A stretch of DNA of 64,000 nucleotides, from positions 1,488,001 through 1,552,000 of the forward strand of contig NZ_NKFL01000004.1 in the NCBI RefSeq assembly GCF_002223055.1, given 5' to 3'. The notes under the pieces were generated by a model. It did no database searches, was not told where the DNA came from, and saw only the letters and a list, made by a program, of their open reading frames with translations. Shown piece by piece: positions 8,042 through 16,989 of the stretch (position 1 is its first letter; each line of letters begins with the position of its first letter). A program made the translations under genes and the position numbers. The stretch is from Burkholderia sp. HI2500 (lineage in GTDB: Bacteria > Pseudomonadota > Gammaproteobacteria > Burkholderiales > Burkholderiaceae).

Positions 8042-9097
8042 ATGCAATTTCTCGACGATTCGCTGCACCCGGAAAACCAGGACAAGGTGGTCATCACGGT
8101 CGCGCCGTACGGCCCCGAATGGATGCCGGCCGATTTTCCGGAAGACATTCCGGTGACGATGGACGAGCACGTGCAGAAGGCCGTCGACTGCTACAACGCG
8201 GGCGCGACGGTGCTGCACCTGCACGTGCGCGAACTCGACGGCAAGGGCAGCAAGCGCCTGTCGAAGTTCAACGAACTGCTCGGCCGGCTGCGCGAGGCGG
8301 TGCCCGACATGATCCTGCAGGTGGGCGGCTCGATCTCGTTCGCGCCGGAAGGCGAGGGCGCCGACGCGAAATGGCTGTCCGACGACACGCGCCACATGCT
8401 TGCCGAATTGACGCCGAAGCCCGACCAGGTGACGGTCGCGATCAACACCGTGCAGATGAACATCACCGAGCTGATGAACCGCCAGGACATCGCCGGCACG
8501 TCGTTGAACGAAGCCGCGTACTGGGACGCGTACCGCGAGATGACCGTGCCGGCCGGCCCCGGCTGGGTCGACGAGCACCTGCGCCGCCTGCAGGCGGCCG
8601 GCATCCAGCCGCATTTCCAGCTCACCGGCATGCACGCGCTGGAAACGCTCGAACGGATCATCCGCCGCGGCGTCTATCGCGGCCCGCTGAACGTCACGTG
8701 GGTCGGCATCGGCGGCGGCTTCGACGGCCCGAATCCGTACAACTTCATGGAATTCGTGCGGCGCTGCCCGGACGGCGCGTGCATCACGCTCGAATCGCTG
8801 ATGAAGAACGTCCTGCCGATCAACACGGTCGCGATGGCGCTGGGCCTGCATCCGCGCTGCGGGATCGAGGACACGATCATCGACCAGAAGGGCAACCGGA
8901 TGACGTCGGTGCAGCAGGTCGAGCAGTGCGCACGGATCGCGCGCGAACTCGGCCGCGACATCGCCACCGGCAAGGAGGCGAAGGCGATCTACCGGATCGG
9001 CGTGCAGTACGACGGCATCGACGAAACGCTGGCGCACCTCGGGATGGCGCCGAACCGCCGCTCCGGCCAGGTGAACGTGCCGCTGCGGGCCGCCTGA
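8042..9097 (+). CDS. Beta-keto acid cleavage enzyme (BKACE, DUF849)
   Basis: The 351-aa product is a clear member of the BKACE family, whose prototype is the 3-keto-5-aminohexanoate cleavage enzyme Kce. These Zn-dependent TIM-barrel enzymes condense a beta-keto acid with acetyl-CoA to give acetoacetate and a new acyl-CoA. Visible features are the zinc HxH pair in ATVLHLHVRELDGKG, VTVAPYGPEWMP at the first strand, and the C-terminal TSVQQVEQCARIARELGRDIAT segment. A GGAGG ribosome-binding site lies upstream. Different BKACEs act on 3-keto-5-aminohexanoate, dehydrocarnitine, beta-ketoglutarate and others. The gene context with a TauD-like oxygenase and an MFS carrier does not settle which. Confidence 0.92.
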   Translation: MQFLDDSLHPENQDKVVITVAPYGPEWMPADFPEDIPVTMDEHVQKAVDCYNAGATVLHLHVRELDGKGSKRLSKFNELLGRLREAVPDMILQVGGSISFAPEGEGADAKWLSDDTRHMLAELTPKPDQVTVAINTVQMNITELMNRQDIAGTSLNEAAYWDAYREMTVPAGPGWVDEHLRRLQAAGIQPHFQLTGMHALETLERIIRRGVYRGPLNVTWVGIGGGFDGPNPYNFMEFVRRCPDGACITLESLMKNVLPINTVAMALGLHPRCGIEDTIIDQKGNRMTSVQQVEQCARIARELGRDIATGKEAKAIYRIGVQYDGIDETLAHLGMAPNRRSGQVNVPLRAA

Positions 9098-9155
9098 CGC
9101 GCCGCGCATCCGGGCAGGCGGTCGTCACGGCCGCCGCCCGCCGATCGTTGTGGCG

Positions 9156-9170
9156 TGGCACCACCCCTGC
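9156..9170 (+). promoter_or_regulatory. Weak sigma-54-like -24/-12 match upstream of the MFS gene
   Basis: TGGCAC-N5-CTGC has the correct GG-N10-GC spacing and lies 88 nt upstream of the MFS ATG. About one such match by chance is plausible in this much GC-rich DNA, and no enhancer-binding protein gene is nearby. Confidence 0.22.
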
Positions 9171-9257
9171 GCAGCGCGCGGGAGCGGACTCCGGTCAACG
9201 GAGCGGTGCCACGCAAGCCGCGCCGAAGCACGACCTCCGGCGCCGGAGGAGACACGC

Positions 9258-10586
9258 ATGCTGATCCATCAAGTCGAGCCGTCGATGCAGGACGTCGCCG
9301 CCGCCGGCCGGCGCGCGCCCGCGTATGCGTGGCTCGTGTTCGGCCTGACCGTCGGCCTGCTGCTGTCGGACTACATGTCGCGGCAGGTGCTCAATGCCGT
9401 ATTCCCGCTGCTCAAGCACGCGTGGGCGCTGTCGGACACGCAGCTCGGTTCGCTGTCCGGCGTCGTCGCGCTGCTGGTCGGGTTGCTGACGTTCCCGCTG
9501 TCGGTACTCGCCGACCGCTTCGGGCGCGTGCGCAGCATCGTGCTGATGGCCGCGTTGTGGAGCATCGCGACGCTCGGCTGCGCGCTGTCGACGAACTACG
9601 CGGAGATGCTCGTCGCACGCGGCCTCGTCGGGCTCGGCGAAGCCGCGTACGGCAGCGTCGGCGTCGCGCTGATCCTCAGCATCTTTCCGGCACGGCTGCG
9701 CGCGACCCTGACCGGCGCGTTCATGGCCGGCGGCGCATTCGGCTCCGTGTTCGGGATGGCGCTCGGCGGGCTGGTCGGTGCGCATCTCGGCTGGCGCTGG
9801 TCGTTCGGCGTGATGGCCGCGCTCGGCATCGTGCTGCTCGTCGCGTATCGCTGCGTCGTGACCGAACGGCGGCTCGCCGCGTATCGGATCGAACCGTGCC
9901 GGCGCGACGCCGGCGTGCCGCGCGACCTGCGCGGCAACGTGCGCGCGCTGATGTCGGGGCTGTTCGCATCGCGTTCGGTGATCTGCGCGTACCTCGGCAG
10001 CGGGCTGCACCTGTTCGTGCCGGGCGCGCTGTTCGCGTGGCTGCCGAGCTACCTGAACCGCTACTACGCGATGGCGCCCGACCGCGCGGCGGTGCTCGCG
10101 GCCGGCTTCGTGCTGCTCGCGGGCGTCGGGATGGTCGGCTGCGGGATCGTCACCGACCGCGTCGGCAAGACCGACGGCAAGCGCAAGTGGCTGACCGCGA
10201 TCGCGTATTGCGTCCTCACGGGCGTGTGCCTCGCGATGGCGTTCCGGCTGCCGCCCGGGCCGCTGCAGCTCGCGCTGATCTGCGCGGGGATGCTGGTCGG
10301 CGCGGGTGCGTCCGGTGCATCGGGCGCGATGGTCGCGAACCTGACGCCGGCCGCGATCCACGCGTCGGCGTTCGCGACGCTCACGCTCGCCAACAACCTG
10401 CTCGGCATGGCGCCGGGCCCGCTGCTGACGGGGTGGGTCGCCGATCGCGCCGGGCTCGTCGGCGCACTGCAATGGATTCCCGTCGTGCCGCTCATGGCCG
10501 CCGTGCTGTTCGCCATCGGACGCGCGAGCTATGTGTCCGACCTCGCGCGCGTCGAACGCGAACGGCGCGCGTCCCACCTTTCCTGA
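9258..10586 (+). CDS. Major facilitator superfamily transporter
   Basis: The start is the ATG at 9258, eight nt after a GGAGGA ribosome-binding site, giving 442 aa; an upstream in-frame ATG at 9150 is not preceded by one. The protein has about 12 hydrophobic segments and the MFS loop 2-3 motif (LADRFGRVRS). The first helix (AWLVFGLTVGLLLSDYMSRQVL) is like those of Spinster/ACS-type carriers of organic anions. The gene follows BKACE and precedes the small hydrolase by 16 nt. It most likely imports the substrate degraded by this operon. Confidence 0.9.
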   Translation: MLIHQVEPSMQDVAAAGRRAPAYAWLVFGLTVGLLLSDYMSRQVLNAVFPLLKHAWALSDTQLGSLSGVVALLVGLLTFPLSVLADRFGRVRSIVLMAALWSIATLGCALSTNYAEMLVARGLVGLGEAAYGSVGVALILSIFPARLRATLTGAFMAGGAFGSVFGMALGGLVGAHLGWRWSFGVMAALGIVLLVAYRCVVTERRLAAYRIEPCRRDAGVPRDLRGNVRALMSGLFASRSVICAYLGSGLHLFVPGALFAWLPSYLNRYYAMAPDRAAVLAAGFVLLAGVGMVGCGIVTDRVGKTDGKRKWLTAIAYCVLTGVCLAMAFRLPPGPLQLALICAGMLVGAGASGASGAMVANLTPAAIHASAFATLTLANNLLGMAPGPLLTGWVADRAGLVGALQWIPVVPLMAAVLFAIGRASYVSDLARVERERRASHLS

Positions 10587-10602
10587 ACGTTTCGGAGACT
10601 GC

Positions 10603-11178
10603 ATGACCCTGACGACCACCCCCACCATCCTGATCGTGCCCGGCTTGCGCGATCACGTCGAAGACCACTGGCAGACGCACCTCGAACGGCGCCTGCCGAA
10701 CGCACGCGCCGTCGCGCCGCTCGAAGCCGACAAGCTGAGCCGCGCCGCACGCGTCGCGGCGCTCGATGCGGCGCTGGCCGAAATCGACGGCCCGGTGATC
10801 CTCGTCGCGCACAGCGCGGGCGTGATGATCACGGTGCACTGGGCACGGCAGGCCACGCGCCAGATCCACGGCGCGCTGCTCGCGGCGCCGGCCGATCTCG
10901 AGTCGCCGATGCCCGCCGGTTATCCGGCGCCCGATGCGATCGCCGCGAACGGCTGGACGCCGATACCGACCGGACGGCTGCCGTTTCCGAGCATCGTCGC
11001 CGCGAGCCGCAACGATCCGCTCGCAGGTTTCGAACGCGTCGAGGCGCTGGCGGCAGGGTGGGGCAGCAAGCTGGTCGATCTGGGGGAGGTCGGGCACCTG
11101 AACCCGGCGTCGGGGTATGGCGAGTGGCGGGATGCAGAGCGGTTGATCGAAGAAGTGGCCGCTCTCGGCACGGCCTGA
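10603..11178 (+). CDS. RBBP9/YdeN-type alpha/beta hydrolase
   Basis: The 191-aa product starts MTLTTTPTILIVPGLRDHVEDHW, with the start chosen after CGGAGACTGC. The nucleophile elbow is ILVAHSAGVMI. The C-terminal block SRNDPLAGFERVEALAAGWGSKL, then GHLNPASGYGEW, carries the acid and the catalytic histidine typical of RBBP9/YdeN serine hydrolases. These small enzymes have poorly known substrates. It is the last gene of the 5.1-11.2 kb run, so it may hydrolyse an ester or amide intermediate of that pathway. Confidence 0.88.
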   Translation: MTLTTTPTILIVPGLRDHVEDHWQTHLERRLPNARAVAPLEADKLSRAARVAALDAALAEIDGPVILVAHSAGVMITVHWARQATRQIHGALLAAPADLESPMPAGYPAPDAIAANGWTPIPTGRLPFPSIVAASRNDPLAGFERVEALAAGWGSKLVDLGEVGHLNPASGYGEWRDAERLIEEVAALGTA

Positions 11179-11495
11179 CTGACTGAATATTCCCGCCTTT
11201 CGCGCGCCGCGCCCGACCGGGCGCCCGGCGCGCGCGCCGTCACCGTCGGGTCGCGATGCGGCCTCGAACCGATTCCATTTCGCCGCTCGCCGAGATACGA
11301 CGTCTTAACACGCAGCACAATCGGCCCGGCACGACGCCCCAGCATCGGTCGGCACCCAAATCGTCAACAAACGGAAGGTATTTGTCAGGGAAAGTCCCGC
11401 CCCGCGCGCCGTGGTTTTTTGTTGACCGACATCGTATAACGCCGTCATGATTTCCTGAAAAGAAAGGTCCCATCCACCGACCGAAGTGAGGAGAC
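11179..11495. other. Intergenic region before the ABC-transporter operon
   Basis: This 317-nt stretch has no convincing gene. It contains an imperfect GC-rich hairpin just after the hydrolase gene (about 11202-11238). Further down is an AT-richer segment with a -10-like TATAAC at 11435-11440, but no good -35 at standard spacing. The transporter operon promoter presumably lies here. Confidence 0.5.
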
Positions 11496-12662
11496 ATGAA
11501 CGCCACCCCGATCGCTCGCCGTGTCCGCCGGATCGCACTCGCCGTGGGCTTCACGCTGTCTGCCACGGCCGCCGTCGCCGCCCCCGTCTCGTTGAACATC
11601 GTCGATGTCGCGGGCAACCTTCAGCTCACGCAGAAGGCCATCGAAGCCTTCAAGGACAAGAACCCGAACCTCGTCTCGAACGTCACGTTCACGAACGCGC
11701 CCGCGCCGCAGTTGCCGGGCAAGATCAAGGCGATGCAGGCGGCGGGGCGCGCCGACATCGACCTCGTGCTGACGGGCACCGACGCGCTGGCCGCCGGCAT
11801 CGAGCAGAACCTGTGGCAGAAGCTGCTGCCCGACGACGCGGCCGCGCTCCCCGGCGTGCTCGACAAATACGCGCCCGGCCCGCGCAAGATGCAGGATCTC
11901 GCGCAGGGCTACGGCCTCGAAGTCACCTACATGCCGGCTGGCCCGCTGCTCGAATACAACCCGGCGAAGGTCAGCGACCCGCCGAAGACACCCGATCAGC
12001 TGCTCGCCTGGTGCAAGGCGCACCCGAACAAGCTGATCTATGCGCGCCCGGCGAACTCGGGCCCCGGCCGCACGTTCCTGATGGGGCTGCCGTACGTGCT
12101 CGGCGACAAGAATCCGCAGGATCCGATCAACGGCTGGGACAAGACCTGGGCGTTCCTCAAGGCGCTGAACGACTGCGTGCCGTACTACCCGGGCGGCACG
12201 TCGGCGGTGATGAAGGAACTCGGCGAGGGCACGCGCGACATGACCGTGACCGTCACCGGCTGGGACCTCAACCCGCGCGCCCTCGGCATCGTGCCGGCGG
12301 AATTCAAGGTCCAGGCCTTCGACAACATGACGTGGGTCAACGACGCGCACTACATGGTGATCCCGAAGGGTGTGCCGAAGGAAAAGCTCGACGTGCTGTT
12401 CAAGCTGATGAACTTCCTGCTCGAACCGGCGCAACAGGCGATGACCTACGACGACGGCTACTTCTATCCGGGCCCGGCGGTGAAGGGCGTGACGCTCGAG
12501 ATGGCGCCCGCGCACAGCCAGGAGGTGATCAAGAAATTCGGCCGCCCCGAGTACGCGAAGCTGCTCGCGGAGCGCCCGCACGTGCAGCCGCTCAACGCGC
12601 AGGCGATGGTCGCCGCGTTCCAGAAGTGGGATCGCGAGATCGGATCGCAGAAGTCGAAGTGA
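11496..12662 (+). CDS. ABC transporter periplasmic binding protein (PhnS-like)
   Basis: The 388-aa product has a signal peptide (positively charged N-terminus, hydrophobic AVGFTLSATAAVAA, then APVSLNIVD). The mature part is a type-II periplasmic binding protein: VTFTNAPAPQLPGKIKAM near the N-terminus, LTGTDALAAGIEQ, and PVRxxx-like C-terminal helices. Similarity is to the Fe3+/polyamine/2-aminoethylphosphonate binding-protein group. The four-gene order binding protein, ATPase, permease, permease matches the phnSTUV layout for 2-aminoethylphosphonate uptake, but no phosphonatase genes are present here, so the ligand is uncertain. A GAGGAG ribosome-binding site precedes the start. Confidence 0.85.
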   Translation: MNATPIARRVRRIALAVGFTLSATAAVAAPVSLNIVDVAGNLQLTQKAIEAFKDKNPNLVSNVTFTNAPAPQLPGKIKAMQAAGRADIDLVLTGTDALAAGIEQNLWQKLLPDDAAALPGVLDKYAPGPRKMQDLAQGYGLEVTYMPAGPLLEYNPAKVSDPPKTPDQLLAWCKAHPNKLIYARPANSGPGRTFLMGLPYVLGDKNPQDPINGWDKTWAFLKALNDCVPYYPGGTSAVMKELGEGTRDMTVTVTGWDLNPRALGIVPAEFKVQAFDNMTWVNDAHYMVIPKGVPKEKLDVLFKLMNFLLEPAQQAMTYDDGYFYPGPAVKGVTLEMAPAHSQEVIKKFGRPEYAKLLAERPHVQPLNAQAMVAAFQKWDREIGSQKSK

Positions 12663-12711
12663 CGCAGGAACCGGCGGGCGCCGCGGCGCCCGCGTCGAGG
12701 GAGTTCGCGCA

Positions 12712-13797
12712 ATGAAGCACAGTTTCGAACGGCTGCGGCTCGATGGCGTGTGCCGCAGCTTCACCAATGCGGAAGGCGCGCAGGTCGCCGCGCTGAACGG
12801 TCTCGATCTCGAGATCCGGCGCGGCGAATTCATCGCGCTGCTCGGCCCGTCGGGCTGCGGCAAGTCGACCGCGCTCAACTGCATCGCGGGGCTGCAGCCG
12901 CTCACGCGCGGCGGCATCTGGCTCGACGACACGCGCATCGACGTGCTGCCGCCCGAGCGCCGCGGCTTCGGGATGGTGTTCCAGAACTACGCGCTGTTTC
13001 CGCACATGTCGGTGCTCGACAACGTCGGCTTCGGCCTCAAGATGCGCGGCGTGCCGAAGCAGGAAACGCGGCGGCGCGCGCAGCAGGCGCTCGAACTCGT
13101 GCAGCTCGTCGGCCACGAGGGCAAGCTGCCCGGGCAACTGTCGGGCGGGCAGCAGCAGCGTGTCGCGATTGCGCGCGCGATCGTGATCGAGCCGCCGCTC
13201 GTGCTGATGGACGAGCCGCTGTCGAACCTCGACACGAAGCTGCGCATCGAGATGCGCGCCGAGATCCGCCGCATCCACACACAGCTCGAACGCGCGACGA
13301 TCTACGTGACGCACGACCAGGACGAAGCGCTGTCGATGGCCGACCGCATCGTCGTGATGAAGGAGGGCGTCGTGCAGCAGGTCGCGACGCCGAAGGACGT
13401 CTACACGCGCCCGCACAACCTGCACGTCGCGCGCTTCATGGGTTATCGCAACGTGCTGCCGTTCACGCTCGAAGGGATGGCCGGCGATTACGTGAACGTC
13501 GCGGCCGGTGGCGTGCGCGTCACGGGCGTGCCGATGGCCGGCTTCGATACGAAGGAGGTCGTGGTCGCGCTGCGCCCCGACGACATCGAGCGGGCAGACG
13601 ATGCGGGCGACAACACGAACGCGTTCGACTCGACCGTCGAAACGGTCGAGTACGGCGGCCGCGACTCGCTGATCCGCGCGGTCACGCCGTTCGGCCCGAT
13701 CTGGGCGCGCGTCGCCGGCGAATTCACGGAAGGCGAGCCGCTGCGGCTGCGCGTTGCGCCGTCACGCACGCTCGTCTACCCGGGAGCGCCGACATGA
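12712..13797 (+). CDS. ABC transporter ATP-binding protein (PhnT/PotA-like)
   Basis: The 361-aa ATPase has Walker A LLGPSGCGKSTALN, Q-loop MVFQNYALFPHMSVLDNVGFG, signature LSGGQQQRVAIARA, Walker B VLMDEPLSNLD and switch His YVTHDQDEA. A C-terminal TOBE domain follows (about residues 270-355; VVVALRPDDIERA). This is the CUT1/spermidine-putrescine/iron class that energises an importer with two permeases. It follows the binding-protein gene by 49 nt and is followed closely by the first permease, so they form one operon. Confidence 0.93.
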   Translation: MKHSFERLRLDGVCRSFTNAEGAQVAALNGLDLEIRRGEFIALLGPSGCGKSTALNCIAGLQPLTRGGIWLDDTRIDVLPPERRGFGMVFQNYALFPHMSVLDNVGFGLKMRGVPKQETRRRAQQALELVQLVGHEGKLPGQLSGGQQQRVAIARAIVIEPPLVLMDEPLSNLDTKLRIEMRAEIRRIHTQLERATIYVTHDQDEALSMADRIVVMKEGVVQQVATPKDVYTRPHNLHVARFMGYRNVLPFTLEGMAGDYVNVAAGGVRVTGVPMAGFDTKEVVVALRPDDIERADDAGDNTNAFDSTVETVEYGGRDSLIRAVTPFGPIWARVAGEFTEGEPLRLRVAPSRTLVYPGAPT

Positions 13798-13834
13798 GCG
13801 GCGTGGCCGCCGCGCCGTCATACCGGGAGACCGC

Positions 13835-14707
13835 ATGAGCACGGTCGCATCCGGCGGCACGCCGCGCGACGCGAAAGCGTGGCTCGTCACGCCCGCGCTC
13901 GCATTCATCGTCGCGCTGTTCATCTATCCGTTCGCGTACGGCCTCGTGCTGTCGTTCCAGCCGATGAACGGCGGCGGCGCGCTCGCGAACTACGTGCAGT
14001 TCTTCACCGACACGGCGATGTGGCCGACCGTGCTCGTCACGCTGAAGCTCGCGGTGCCGGCGACGCTGCTCAACGTCGGCATCGCGGTGCCCGTCGCGTT
14101 CGCGCTGCGCCGCCATTCGCCGTACCAGAAGTTCGTCACGACGCTGCTCGTGATTCCCGTCACGCTCGGCACGGTGCTCGTCGCCGACGGGATGCTCACG
14201 TATTTCGGGCCGAACGGCTGGTTCCCGCAGGCGCTGCAGGGGCTGCACCTGTACACCGACGAAGTGCGCCTCACCCACAACTACTTGGGCGTGCTGCTGT
14301 CGCTGATCGTGTCGGGCTTTCCGTTCGCGTTCCTGCTGATGCTGTCGTACATCAGCGGCATCGACCCGACGCTCGCGCGCGCAGCGGCGACGCTCGGCGC
14401 GAACCCGTGGCAGCAGTTCCGGCAGATCTACCTGCCGCTGCTCGTGCCGGGACTGACGATGGCCGCGTGCCTGTCGTTCGTGCAGGCGTTCTCGGTGTTC
14501 CCGTCGGCCGTGCTGCTCGGCGCGCCGGCCGGACCCACGCGCGTGATCTCGATCGCGGCGGCGGAAGCCGCGTTCGAGAGCTACGACTATTCGCTCGCAT
14601 CGGCGATCGCGATCGTGATGGGCTTCGTGCAGTTGCTGGTGGTCGCGTCGATGCTCGGCGCGCGCCGCTTCTTCTATACGGGCGCGGTGACGGGAGGCAA
14701 GGGCTGA
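13835..14707 (+). CDS. ABC transporter permease 1 (PhnU-like)
   Basis: The start is the ATG at 13835 after GGGAGACCGC, giving 290 aa. An upstream in-frame ATG at 13754 would overlap the ATPase gene. The product has six or so hydrophobic segments. The EAA-loop motif, which docks onto the ATPase, is AAATLGANPWQQFRQIYLPLLVPG. It lies in the middle of the operon and its stop overlaps the start of the second permease by one base (TGATG), indicating translational coupling. Confidence 0.9.
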   Translation: MSTVASGGTPRDAKAWLVTPALAFIVALFIYPFAYGLVLSFQPMNGGGALANYVQFFTDTAMWPTVLVTLKLAVPATLLNVGIAVPVAFALRRHSPYQKFVTTLLVIPVTLGTVLVADGMLTYFGPNGWFPQALQGLHLYTDEVRLTHNYLGVLLSLIVSGFPFAFLLMLSYISGIDPTLARAAATLGANPWQQFRQIYLPLLVPGLTMAACLSFVQAFSVFPSAVLLGAPAGPTRVISIAAAEAAFESYDYSLASAIAIVMGFVQLLVVASMLGARRFFYTGAVTGGKG

Positions 14708-15639
14708 TGGCGACCGACAATCATGCCGCGCGCACCTGGCCGCCGAAGCACGACACGCCCGATGCGCCCGATGCGCGCCCCGTCGACGCGAGGAAACCGC
14801 AGAAGATGACAAGCAATCTCGCCGGCCGCGCGTGGAAGGCGCTCGTGTGGGGGCTGATGGCGTTCTTCCTGCTGAACGTGATGCTGCTGATCGCGACCGT
14901 CGCGGTGAATTCGATCGCGACCCGCTGGTTCGGCACGCCGCTGCCGCAGGGCTTCACGCTGCACTGGTACGCGAAGGCGTGGGAGGACTTCCAGCTCGCG
15001 AGCGTGCTGTGGGTGACCGTCGAGGTCGTCGGCGCGGTCGTGCTGCTGTCGATCGCGCTCGGCGTGCCGGCCGCGTATGCGCTCGCGCGCGTGCAGTTTC
15101 GCGGCAAGCGCTTCGCGCTGCTGGTGTTCCTGCTGCCGCTGATGGTGCCGCCCGTCACGTACGGGATCCCGATGGCCACCGTGATGTACAAGGTCGGGCT
15201 CGCGGGCACGCTGCCGGGCGTGATCCTCGCGAACCTCGTGCCGGCGCTGCCGTTCGTGATCCTCGTGATGACGCCGTTCATCGAGCAGATCGACCCGAAT
15301 CTCGAAGCCGCCGCGCGCATCTTCGGCGCGAACACGTGGCGCTATTTCCGCTACGTGCTGCTGCCGCTGCTGGTGCCCGGCATGCTCGCGGCGGGGCTGC
15401 TCGTGCTGGTGCGCACGATCGGGATGTTCGAGCTGACCTTCTTCACCGCGGGGCCGAGCACGCAGACGCTCGTCGTCGCGCTGTATTACGCGGTGTTCTC
15501 GACCGGCGTGCGCGCGCCGCAGTCGATCGACGCGATGGCGATGATCTACATGGCCATCACGCTCGTGTGGGTCGTGATCGCGCTGCAGTTCGTGAGCCCG
15601 ACGCAGCTCGTCAGCCGCGTGAAGCAGGAGCGGCAATAG
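14707..15639 (+). CDS. ABC transporter permease 2 (PhnV-like)
   Basis: This is a 310-aa inner-membrane protein with a ~40-residue hydrophilic N-terminal extension (MATDNHAARTWPPKHDTPDA) before the first membrane helix (ALVWGLMAFFLLNVMLLIATVAV). The EAA loop is AAARIFGANTWRYFRYVLLPLLVPG. It ends at 15639, closing the transporter operon. An internal ATG at codon 34 (MTSNLAGRAWK) is an alternative start that would remove the extension. The one-base overlap with the preceding gene favours the longer form. Confidence 0.9.
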   Translation: MATDNHAARTWPPKHDTPDAPDARPVDARKPQKMTSNLAGRAWKALVWGLMAFFLLNVMLLIATVAVNSIATRWFGTPLPQGFTLHWYAKAWEDFQLASVLWVTVEVVGAVVLLSIALGVPAAYALARVQFRGKRFALLVFLLPLMVPPVTYGIPMATVMYKVGLAGTLPGVILANLVPALPFVILVMTPFIEQIDPNLEAAARIFGANTWRYFRYVLLPLLVPGMLAAGLLVLVRTIGMFELTFFTAGPSTQTLVVALYYAVFSTGVRAPQSIDAMAMIYMAITLVWVVIALQFVSPTQLVSRVKQERQ

Positions 15640-15761
15640 GCGAGGGCGACGCACGGGCACGCGATGCCGCTCGCGCCTCCGTGCAATTGGTTACAAATGG
15701 ATACCGCGCACCGCGCGCGGACGTTGCAGACTACGCGGCGTTCCCCCGATAACGGATATCC

Positions 15762-16199
15762 ATGAAGTTCCACACGCTGCTGACACTCGCCGGTGCATCG
15801 ACGCTGCTGGCTGCCTGCAACCTGCTCCACGACGGCCCCGGGTCGAGCGACGTCGACGCCGCCGTGCGCCGCGCGCTCGAGGCGGAAAACCACGGCGGCC
15901 TGAACGCGCTGTTCGGCCAGCCGCTGCCCGTCTCGGCCGATGTCGTGTCGGCGAAACCCGACGGCGACTGCAAGAAGCTCGGCGATCGCACCTACTCGTG
16001 CGACGTCGTGGTCACGTGGCGCAATGCCGACTACAAGCCTTCGCGCGCGAACCTGACCTTCGTGCAGGCCGCCGACGGCGCGTGGCAGACGTCCGGCGTC
16101 GACGCCGCGATCGTAACCGGCACCGCGAAGTCGCTGGTCGACGAAATCGGCAAGGCGTGGCCGGGCAATGCGGCGAGCGGCGCGTCGGCGCCGCAGTGA
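15762..16199 (+). CDS. Small putative lipoprotein
   Basis: The 145-aa product begins MKFHTLLTLAGASTLLAACN, a short lipoprotein signal peptide with lipobox LLAAC, so it should be lipidated at Cys19. The mature part contains a likely disulfide pair (DCKKLGDRTYSCDVVVTW). A recognisable function is lacking. It sits alone between the ABC transporter and a small membrane-protein gene, with 122 nt upstream that could hold its own promoter. The family looks like short Burkholderia hypothetical lipoproteins. Confidence 0.7.
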   Translation: MKFHTLLTLAGASTLLAACNLLHDGPGSSDVDAAVRRALEAENHGGLNALFGQPLPVSADVVSAKPDGDCKKLGDRTYSCDVVVTWRNADYKPSRANLTFVQAADGAWQTSGVDAAIVTGTAKSLVDEIGKAWPGNAASGASAPQ

Positions 16200-16458
16200 C
16201 GCGCCGGCGGCACGGCGCGCCCTGATTCCGCAGGCACGCGGCTTCGTCCTTGCGGGCCGCGATCGTTCCGTTTATTCAAGCCATCGATGACCATCGCCCC
16301 GTGGAGGCACGACCACGGCCGGCGGGGTGGCGCCATTCGACCGGCGCGACCCGCGTTCGACACCGATTCACTGAAAAGGGGTGCGAACACCTGACCCCAA
16401 AGACCGAACGCATCCTCGGTATGTGGGCCACGTTATAGGGAAAACCCTTATTTCGAGA

Positions 16459-16464
16459 TATAAT
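16459..16464 (+). promoter_or_regulatory. Consensus -10 box ahead of the small membrane-protein gene
   Basis: A perfect TATAAT lies 26 nt before the ATG of the 70-aa gene, in a locally AT-rich stretch unusual for this genome. The best -35-like element (TTATAG, 16433-16438) is 20 bp away, so the -35 is weak. Confidence 0.4.
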
Positions 16465-16489
16465 CACGGCCTAAGAGATAGGTCGAACC

Positions 16490-16702
16490 ATGCCTGAACG
16501 TTTCCAAACCCTTGAAAAATTTGTGTTTTCCCTCGTCGTGATGTCCGCCGTCGTGTGCTCGGCCTTCCTCGCGTACGAGCGTCACCCCGAGATCAAGATC
16601 GCGCTGCACGAAGGCGAAGCGCTGATGCGCGAGAGCGCCAAGTACTCGGTCATCTGCTCGCCGTCCAAGGTCGATCCTTGCGTCGAGATGTCGGCTTACT
16701 GA
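16490..16702 (+). CDS. Small single-span membrane protein of unknown function
   Basis: The 70-aa product (MPERFQTLEKFVFSLVVMSAVVCSAFLAYERHPE in outline) has one hydrophobic segment at about residues 11-29 and then a polar tail with two cysteines (VICSPSKVDPCVEM). That suggests an inner-membrane anchor with a periplasmic or cytoplasmic tail. I do not recognise the family. A consensus -10 box just upstream and normal Burkholderia third-position GC support it being real. Confidence 0.6.
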   Translation: MPERFQTLEKFVFSLVVMSAVVCSAFLAYERHPEIKIALHEGEALMRESAKYSVICSPSKVDPCVEMSAY

Positions 16703-16908
16703 GATTCGCGTCGGTCGCGGTACGCTGCGATCGAAACGGCCGTTTCCAGAATTGGCCCCATTCAGTTTCGGACTTGTCCTATATCGCTGGTCGTCTGGAT
16801 TCCTTAAAGTAGAGCCCATCAGGCATTCAGAAACCGGCCGCAAGATGGGGCGGATGCACGAACCCGTAACGTGCCGAGTCGCTGGCGTAAGCAGCCCCGA
16901 ATTCAGCC

Positions 16909-16937
16909 GGCCCCGCTTCGAGCCATCGAGCGGGGCC
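16909..16937 (+). terminator. Intrinsic terminator-like hairpin
   Basis: GGCCCCGCT and AGCGGGGCC form a perfect 9-bp stem with an 11-nt loop, followed by GTTCTGTTT on the plus strand. It lies 207 nt after the 70-aa gene and 53 nt before the convergent dehydrogenase end. It could end either the small gene's transcript or an unannotated RNA in the gap. Confidence 0.6.
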
Positions 16938-16989
16938 GTTCTGTTTGCGCGGGTTGAATGACCTTCAGCCGCGCCATGCGCCGCGCACG

